From Beverwykella pulmonaria (lineage: Eukaryota; Ascomycota; Dothideomycetes; Pleosporales; Melanommataceae): a stretch of DNA of 64,000 bases. Under the pieces are notes generated by a model. The model was given only the letters and a program-made list of their open reading frames with translations. It ran no database searches and was not told the origin of the DNA. Position numbers and translations under genes: made by a program. The stretch spans positions 2,002,719 to 2,066,718 of the forward strand of contig BCHH01000007.1 of the NCBI GenBank assembly GCA_001599595.1, given 5' to 3'. Each line of letters begins with the position of its first letter. Within the stretch, counting starts at the first letter, position 1. Below, one piece after another: positions 56,581 to 64,000 of this stretch.

Positions 56581-57716
56581 TGGCTTTGAGCACAGCGTAG
56601 CTTCTCGCCTGAATAGAGTGGTGAATAGCTCTCAATGCATAGGATGAATATTAAGCCTGCTCCTCATCCCCTTCATGCATGTATATCTTCCAATGTCTGT
56701 TCTAATGCTAAAGGTTAGTTACGAATCTTGTGTAAGTTTAGCTTGGAACCATGTGGAAAAATAGAAACGAGTTCCGTTTCTAGTTGAGATGCAAGATTTG
56801 AGCTAGACATCATGTCGCAACGGCGGGGACTGAGATAATGGTAGGCGCGGAGTCTACACCAACGGAGCACAAGGGAGAGAAGGAGGAGAAAGTAAGGAGC
56901 GGACAACTATGGTACAAAGGGCAATCCTCACATAAGGGAGACATCACCATTACAGACAAGCGTGACAGGGTGGGCGGTCAAGGTTAGAGGACAACAGCAA
57001 CCCACAGGCGCAGGCGTCCGCCGCGCTTGCCTAGGGACGCACATGTGGTATCACGAGTAAAAGGTGTTTTTCCCCTAGTGCAGGCAAGCCTTCGGGAGCT
57101 GCTTCTACGAATAGCCAGCAGGGGTTTTTTGTACACCTAGAATAACGGCAATAGTCTGCATAGCTCTATAGAGGGTTGGTATCAAACGGCAAATAGATTA
57201 ATTATTTTTGTATAGTACTTATAGTGGTTAGCTGGATATAAAGTGTGTGTGACGGTGCTGCTCGATGCAAGTCACATGGACGCGCGACGCGTATGCCATT
57301 CACAGCATAGCGTCGATAGTGAAGATCGCGCCCGTCATCTAGGTGTAGGGTCGAAAAACACATCCCTTTTGGCCCCCACTCTTGATGTCTTGTTTATCAC
57401 TCTACTCAGCTAGCTAAAAAATATACAAAGGTTCAAATATATAAATATCATTCTACAATTTTTAAAAAAACTCTTGGGGTGTACAGTTAATATCTCAACT
57501 TTTACTAATATGTTTAGATGAACCGCCAAGGAAAACTCTGATTTCTGTACCTAACAGATACTTGCCAAGAAACCTTTGATTTACGCTTCTGATAGATTGG
57601 TGTCAGCCTGATTTTCCTCAGCCTGATTTTGCATCTGTAATAGCTCCAACCTCATTTTCCGTCCAAACACTCCTGCACAACAATCTGACTTCTGCGTAGA
57701 CGAATCTGCGTCGCCG
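56581..57716. other. Intergenic, 1.1 kb
   Basis: Contains an imperfect inverted repeat (GCTTGCCTAGGG near 57025, CCCTAGTGCAGGCAAGC near 57075) and AT-rich sequence before the DUF3433 gene. No ORF with support. Confidence 0.4.
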
Positions 57717-60700
57717 ATGGCAGCATACCAGCCGGTCAACAAACAATTTCTGGATGATGATGTAGAAGGTGCCAGACCGTCTTCTCATCAGTCAAAAAAC
57801 TCCTTCCATTCCCCTTTCAGTGGATCCCAGCCACGAAACCAGTCTTCCCCCGAGCCATGTGACGAAGCGCATGCTTTAAAAACTGAATGGACATCGTTAG
57901 TCGAATTTGTTGAGCAAAGCTTCAGACCCAGTGTAGATCTTTCAACCTTGACGACCACTGGATGGCTAGACCGAAAGTTTTATGACTTAGAAGAGTCTGA
58001 ATCGGCAGCCTTATCACAAAGTCATCGCGAAATCGAGTCTGGGAACACGTTGTTGTCCAAGAAGGCTCCAATTTCACAATGCAACGAATATGCAGCACTT
58101 CGAAGCTTTTCAGTCGATTCGTCTGACAGGAAGATGTGGAATCCGATCTGGCTGAGTAGCGCGGTGCTCGTGAGCTTTCTGTTGCTCTTCCTTGGGCTCT
58201 TCGCTGTGGTACTGGCGCTTTACTTGTACTCAGAGTCTCACCAAGGGCTCTTGTAAGTATGAAGTGTCTGTTGACGACTGTGTCTAATTCAGTCTTAGGA
58301 AAGGGTCTGAGACTTCGCATTACGCCTGGACATACCTCCCCACCACGGGTAAGCTAATCTCACTGTAGACGCTTCTCTTAACGGCAGTTCTGACAGGCCT
58401 AGTCTTCGTCCTTGCTGCCTCTTTTTGGCACCAAGTTGACTTTTACTGCAAAGAGCTTACATCTTATGGGCAGCTGAAGCGAGGTCCTACATCACCGGAA
58501 CGAAGCGTGCTTTTAGATTACATTGACCCTGTCCTTCCCAGCAGCCTAGGGAAAGCGTTCAAACATCGGCATTGGGCGGTAGTGGCCTCTGTCATGGGAT
58601 ATCTCATGCTACAATTGTGTGTAAGTGACCAGCCATTGAGACTTAATTGCCATCGAACCGCAAAAGTACTAACAAGGAGTAGACTATCTTATCTGCCGGT
58701 CTGCTTTTCTTATCGCCTGTACAGATGTCGAAGTCAACCAATTCATTGCTGGTACTATCCAATTTTAACGCCACAAGCTTCGAGTTGTCAGATGTGACTG
58801 CAGGACCCGTTGATGCAGTTTATGGAACAACAGTGCGCGATATGTCTTGGCCGTATGGTACAACTGAGAACCTCACGGTTCAGCTTTTCGACTACATCGG
58901 GCCCAATGCCTTGTCCAATCCAGTCTTGACGTCTGAAGTGCCTGGATTTAGCGTATCGATGAACTGTGGACAGGCTGAAGTTGGAAACCTCTCCGATACC
59001 TTGGTAGCCCGGCAATGGTTGGCTGCAGGTATTCTTGCCGACTACTTATATGGGGATGTTTCGGGTCCTGGTTGCCAGCTCAGAAATGTCTCTCTCGGTC
59101 AAACACCAGGTCATATGTTTTTCACTGATACCTTCGACAGCTCTACTGGCTGGAAATCAAATTATCAGGGCTTCTTTAACAGCTATGTCTGTAATAGTGG
59201 CTTCGATTACAATCTAGGAGATAAACCAGGCGTCCCACAACCCAACGCATCTTCACCAAATGACTATCGATTTCTTCTCACCGTCTCCGAAGTGAAGTTC
59301 TACTACAACAGGAGCCAAGAAGAAGAAGCCCAGGATAGTTATCCTTCCTCATCCTATACTTCCAATTGGACGATTGAACAATCGGCAGCCGTTCTCTGCA
59401 AGCCATCATACAGCATCGATTCCTATAGTGTCACCTTATCACCCTCGAATCAGACTCTGATGAAGACGGATAAAATATCGGGCTTGTCCACTGACTTGGG
59501 CAACTTCACAATGAAAAGATTTCTGGAAGGTGTTGTGTACTCATTATCGGTCTCAGATCTCGGAGACGGCGGATCTGACTACATGATTGTCAAGACTCCG
59601 CCCATATTTCTGCTGCTGGAAGCAATGAGCAATAATCCGCGGCTGGAGTCCTTCACAAATACAGAATTATTTCAGAGTCTCTCATCTCGAGCACTTCAAA
59701 GTATAGGGACGCAGTTCGGGGAGCAATATCTTAAACAACCCCGAAGACAGCCCCTAACTGGCACCATTGCGGTTACTCAGCAACGTTTACATGTCAAACG
59801 ACTCACTGTTGGGCTCTTACTTACTACTCTCGGTTTACTTGCCGTTGCAACTCTGGTACTTCTCAAAGTCAGACCATGGAATACCGCACCTTGTGCTACG
59901 GAGACTCTTGCTTCAGCCGCGACTATCCTTGCTGCCAGTACTGCTTTGAGGGAGCTTTTTCAATCGGTTGAACCAGGGCCGAACTCAGCTGTGAAAACAC
60001 TAAAGAACTGTTACTACCGATCGTTTGTCAGTCCTAGTGGCAGTTTCATGATCTTGCCATTGATTCTACCCAGCTCTCTAGGCTCTCCGAACACTGCCTC
60101 GCCACCGAAAAACACGAAGTCGGGGTCACAATCAAAAAACCAATCGCAACAGTGGTGGAAACCGATTGCTTCAAGGAAATGGTTCCTTGTATGCATCTTG
60201 CTGTTGCCACTTAGCCTCATCGCAGCGCTTGAAGCTGTTCAACAGGTGTCTGACGAGAAGCAAGGCATAGCCACCCTGAAATCTAGTGACGACTATCACC
60301 TGGCCGTATCTTATGTCCCAGTTTCTTTTATGCTGCTGTTAGATCTGATGTATGGCTCCTTGGATAGCATGGCATCCATATATGCACCTTTTCTGGCTCT
60401 GCGTCGTGGCGACGCTCAAGCAGCGAGATCAATATCGATGAGCCTTACTTCGAAGCTACCTCCACACGCGTTCTATCTTTCTCTTCGCAATCGCCACTGG
60501 GCCAATTCCTTCGCTATTGTGGCAGCATTTGTCTCGAGCTTTTTGGTGATTGTTACCTCAGGTTTATACAGCTCGATAATTGTACAGTCCTCTCATCTTG
60601 TGCAGTTGAAGCAAATGAGCATCCTGAATTTAACGCACCTTGACATCTCGGAAGCCGACAATCTCGCGGGAGAAACGACTAAGCTTACGATGTTGTTCAA

Positions 60701-62120
60701 CCTCTCGAACCCGATCTGGACATACGAGGACCTCCTATTCCCATCCTTGAAACCGCAAATCTCAGACCATTTACTTGGGAGCAATACAACATACCAAGGT
60801 GTATCAATCTCGATGAGACTGCCTGCATTACGGCCGTCCTTAGAATGCACAACGGCGGCATCTGACAGCATCACTAACACCTTGAATGTTTACCACTCTG
60901 GAGAATTGCAGATCAATAATGATGGAATATTTGTGTACGGTGACCCCGGTGCAGGTGTTTTCAGCACCCAGCTTACAGCATTCCCATGGTCCCTCGCCAC
61001 AACCAGCGCAACCCTTGCACGACAACAAGGCTCAGCCAACTGGAGTAATGTGTACATTATACCCAATAGTTCGGAGACATCGATTGCGGAAACTCAAGTT
61101 GGGCACGCATCCTCTGTACAATGGGAATCGAGTGGCAATAGATCCTTTCTAGTCATGACTGCTGTGGAGCACACCGGAGTCTTGGATGTCAACCCTACCG
61201 TTGCAAATTTCGGGTTTGCGGCTGGGGTTGCATCAGGAACAAAGACTCAAAATCTGGTAAATGTCAGTGTAGATGGAGCAAATACCATCCTGGCAGATAT
61301 GTGGGATATGAAGATGGACCTGACCATTGCAATCTGCTACCAAATTCTGGAGGAAGTTCAAACGGAGGTCACTTTCGACTGGCCTAGCATGACGTTGAGC
61401 CAAGATAAACCCCCCGTCCCGGATGAAAGCACTGCGAGAATCATAATGAGCAACGAAACTTCAACTTCTATGTGGATTATGAACCACACAACGACATCCC
61501 CATCGCCCCATTGGTTTGGCATCTCACTCAACATGTTTACCTGGGCTCTGCAAAGCAATTATACTTCAGCTAACTGGCTGGACGCGTGGTTTGAGACACT
61601 GCAAGACAGAAGTGGTGGACAACTTCTCTCCGAGCTGTTGGGTAGAGTAAACCAAGATAAACTCATCAATGCCACGAGCCAAATGTACGCTCGTTACGCT
61701 GTCCAAGCTATTAACGCCAACATGCGCATTTCGAGCTCTGAGGCAGGGAAAGATCTCATCGAGCACACTGGTACTCTGCTAGTTCCTATGCTTCGACTTA
61801 AGCAAAATAAAGAGCCGAAGATCATCTTGCAAGTGCTGTTGGGAGTGATGTTAGTGTGCGGTGTGATTACTTACTCCATGCTGAAGACCAAAGATGTCCT
61901 GCGGCAAAGCCCTTCTTCTATTGCGGGGAAGATGGAGCTTCTGATGAGAAGTGAGTTGTGCAACACCAGGAAAGTGATTCCAGAGGGTGCAGAGTGGTGG
62001 GATGAGAGGCAGAGGCGCAGGCATGGGCTCTTCAGTGGCTGGTTCTTTAGTCTTGGGTGGTGGGGCGAAGAACCGAAGTGGTATGGCATTGATGTCGGGA
62101 ACACGGAAAGGATGAATTAG
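57717..62120 (+). CDS. DUF3433-family polytopic membrane protein
   Basis: Exons 57717..58252, 58293..58348, 58388..58620 and 58683..62120 (introns of 35-62 nt with GT...AG ends) give 1420 aa. A cytoplasmic N-terminus of about 145 residues is followed by a first helix (WLSSAVLVSFLLLFLGLFAV), then two repeats of a large architecture: YDTLDP/YIDPVLPSS-like loop, HWAVVASVMGYLMLQ, long glycosylated ectodomain (many NxS/T), and helices near residues 640-665 and 755-785. The second half begins VSFMLLLDLMYGSLDSMAS...YAPFLALRRGDAQAARS and RNRHWANSFAIVAAFVSS, the DUF3433 signature, and ends in an ectodomain and the helix LQVLLGVMLVCGVITYSML. Function unknown in the family; secretory-pathway location expected. 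Confidence 0.9.
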
Positions 62121-63785
62121 GCGTATAAGTTGTTGAGAAAGTCAATCATACTTGAAAACTTGGAAAGAACATATATCCTTACAATTATAATACGGTCGGT
62201 GATAAGGAGTCGTTCCGCAATATCGGGGAAAGTTTCATGTCAGGGCCGTGCAGTTGGCTACGCGGAAATGGTTAGAAGAGCATAGCTAACTTGAAACATA
62301 GAAGGAGCAGTATATTTGCTATCTTTGCGCAGCGTTTCTAACAGGAGAGCACGAGAACTGGGTCTAGTGTTAGGTGCTCTTTCTGCATGCCAAGTCAGCG
62401 CTATTGCAGCTGCCTAAGTCTAATAAATTGCTCTGACAGTGGGCTCTGTTGTTGTACAATGCAGCGTGGTATGCGTGACAGAAAGGAAATGTGGGTGATG
62501 CAGAGAAACTGTTAGTAAAGTTAATAAAGGGTTGGAAAAAATGTAAGCTGGAGGGCGGAGGAAAAGGTGTCAAGATGTGTCTTGTATGTGAAGTATGCAC
62601 AGCTGATATATATATGACGGACTGATTAGTCAGTCGCATATCCACGTGACATTATGGTGTCCTCGGCTTACAAAAAAGCAGCTTGGGAAAGAGCATACAG
62701 ATACGTTAAGCAGTATGGAAATGACAGGGTTAGCAGCCAAACAATAAGTAGAGACCATTGCTAAAACGAGCATTGATGCAGTTCCATCCCAGGCTCTTTC
62801 ATCTCCTAGAATGCCGACCGTATACGCATTTGTGAACCGCTCACTGGTGGCAGTGGCAGTGACAGCTCCAAACCCTGTTTGAACGTCCGGAAAGATCAAT
62901 TGATGGGTGGTTGTGGTGGAGACCTGTAACACTAATTGATATGCAGATGAGCCGAGGGTTTTGGAGACGTCCATGAAAATCCCGAGGGCTTTTGTTGAAC
63001 AGTAAGTGTAACACAAAATGAAGATAGCATATTCTTTTAGTTGCAGAACAGAACTTTCACCGGATTGCCTTCGAACAGAAAATACTGTTACAACTCCTCG
63101 GTCTCGAAGGACCGACGTGGCTATCCATAATTACACCGTAGATCCGTAGGATTTGTATGACCTGTACGGGTCAGTTAAGCTGTACGTAGGTATACCAGTC
63201 GGCTCAGGTGGATTGCTTACAGATCCGTGAACAGGCTTCTATTTGTATGCACTGAGACCACAGTATACAACGTATACGGCTGTTCTATATAGGTTCTTGG
63301 GGTGTGTATACTACCCGAGGATAATACGGTGACTTGTAACAGCCTTCTTCGGAGCCAGTATTTCTGTAATTGAAGTGCCTCAATTGTCGCACCACAAAAG
63401 TGGGTCCTATCGTTGGTAACAGCTCTCCTGCCTTTAACAAACGCCCTCCACAGTGGCAAGAGGTTGGCGGGATGAAGAGGTTATCTAAGGCTATCTAATA
63501 GAACTATGGGTAATGTTATTGGCCTACTTACCTCACCCCACCATTGTCCTTGCGGCACCCACTACCAGCAGGTTCAACGATCAAAATGCTAAACGATTTT
63601 AATTAATCCTATTTTACACCCCCATAACGCGATAAATAAACACCAGGAACAGGAGCAACAGATTGCGTTTGCCATGAAGCACATGTCTACAATAACAAGC
63701 TACAATCTATCAGCAGTAGCGAGTCTGTATTGATTGAAGACTTTTAGAAGTTCCCGTTCTAATATACGGGCGCCGAATCGTGCTC
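62121..63785. other. Intergenic with solo LTR
   Basis: Contains the LTR at 62541-62672. A 128-codon minus ORF (62630-63016) has hydrophobic stretches, but its C-terminus is coded by the LTR and I recognise no family, so it is not called. The remainder is AT-rich. Confidence 0.45.
62541..62672 (+). mobile_element. Small solo LTR, copy 5 of 5
   Basis: Begins TGTAAGCTGGAGGG and ends CCTCGGCTTACA, with ACAGCTGATATATATATGAC, GATTAGTCAGTCGCATATCC and ACGTGAC inside. Flanks are AAAAA on both sides, a possible but low-complexity 5-bp target duplication. It is nearly identical to copy 1 at 3573. Confidence 0.8.
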
Positions 63786-64000
63786 TTAGTCAGAGCAAAG
63801 ATCCGTGGTATCAAACCCCTTAAGGTCATCATCCCCCTCAATCTCCCAACCCAATCCCTCTATGAATTCCACCACTGCAGCCTTCACCTCTTCCGCACTG
63901 TCATACTCACCCTCCAAACATTTGCATACTATCTTCCCCATCAACTCATCCTCCAACAGCGGCCACTCCTTTCGAGAAATCAAAGCCGCAATCTCTTGCC
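63786..64000 (-). CDS. C-terminal end of a kinase-like protein (partial)
   Basis: Open on the minus strand from the window edge to a stop at 63786. The sequence reads EIAALISRKEWPLLEDELMG, KIVCKCLEGEYDSAEEVKAA, VVEFIEGLGWEIEGDDDL and so on. It resembles the C-lobe end of fungal protein kinase-like domains (pattern ...FP...G.II.KCW...Y.SA.EV). Catalytic motifs lie outside the window, so kinase activity cannot be judged. The 5' end is missing. Confidence 0.5.
   Translation of the reverse strand, partial: QEIAALISRKEWPLLEDELMGKIVCKCLEGEYDSAEEVKAAVVEFIEGLGWEIEGDDDLKGFDTTDLCSD

Noticed and set aside
57020..57090. Imperfect inverted repeat GCTTGCCTAGGG / CCCTAGTGCAGGCAAGC
   Set aside because: It is short, with an offset in the right arm and no target duplication seen. 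Too weak to call a mobile element or terminator.
62630..63016. 128-codon minus ORF with hydrophobic segments
   Set aside because: Its C-terminal residues are coded by the solo LTR, there is no recognisable family and no intron support.

Overview
The window looks like a piece of a filamentous ascomycete genome (Pezizomycotina). Dothideomycetes/Pleosporales is my best guess, from the gene families present and not from any marker gene. Support comes from short introns of about 45-100 nt with GT...AG ends, from family content (Zn2Cys6 regulator, HET-domain protein, LysM protein, DUF3433 membrane protein, NACHT-ankyrin relics), and from dead copies in which CAG/CAA and TGG codons have become TAG/TAA, the footprint expected of repeat-induced point mutation (RIP) at CpA. 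Exons were joined by eye. Every multi-exon model marked reliable keeps one reading frame from start to stop across GT...AG introns.

Layout. 1-6 kb: decayed Copia retrotransposon tail with 3' LTR, an unrecognised 3-exon gene with hydrophobic segments, a pogo-type transposase relic, a small solo LTR, and a large dead NLR-type gene (NACHT, ankyrin repeats, ZZ zinc finger). 7.8-20.8 kb: gene-rich, with a Ser/Thr-rich single-pass membrane protein, a dead ABCB transporter, an intact Zn2Cys6 regulator, a RING-YEATS protein, a secreted histidine-brace (LPMO-like) protein, a small secreted zincin-type protease and an FAD monooxygenase. 22-34.6 kb: accessory and repeat-rich, with a Cys-rich single-pass membrane protein, an F-box gene with one nonsense codon, an NLR fragment cut at an LTR, a hAT fragment, a 579-bp inverted-repeat element with TA flanks, an intact HET gene and a RIP-damaged HET gene with an internal duplication. 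34.6-37.4 kb: a secreted type-B carboxylesterase converging on a three-LysM secreted protein. 39.6-41.7 kb: dead acyltransferase and F-box/LRR-like relics. 42-64 kb: mostly conserved genes, including a small secreted protein, a peroxisomal-type thiolase, a 100-aa basic protein, a 1003-aa secreted GH106-like hydrolase, a sulfotransferase-like protein, a SET protein with a signal peptide, a ThDP enzyme whose start codon appears split by an intron, a 1420-aa DUF3433 protein, and the C-terminal end of a kinase-like gene at the right edge.

The secreted set (histidine-brace protein, protease, carboxylesterase, LysM protein, GH106-like hydrolase) fits a plant-associated or saprotrophic fungus. The concentration of NLR, HET and F-box relics among transposon scars marks 0-6 kb and 22-42 kb as fast-turnover non-self-recognition territory between stable housekeeping blocks. 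A family of 125-149 bp solo LTRs occurs five times, one copy with a perfect 5-bp target duplication. I saw no tRNA, rRNA or CRISPR.
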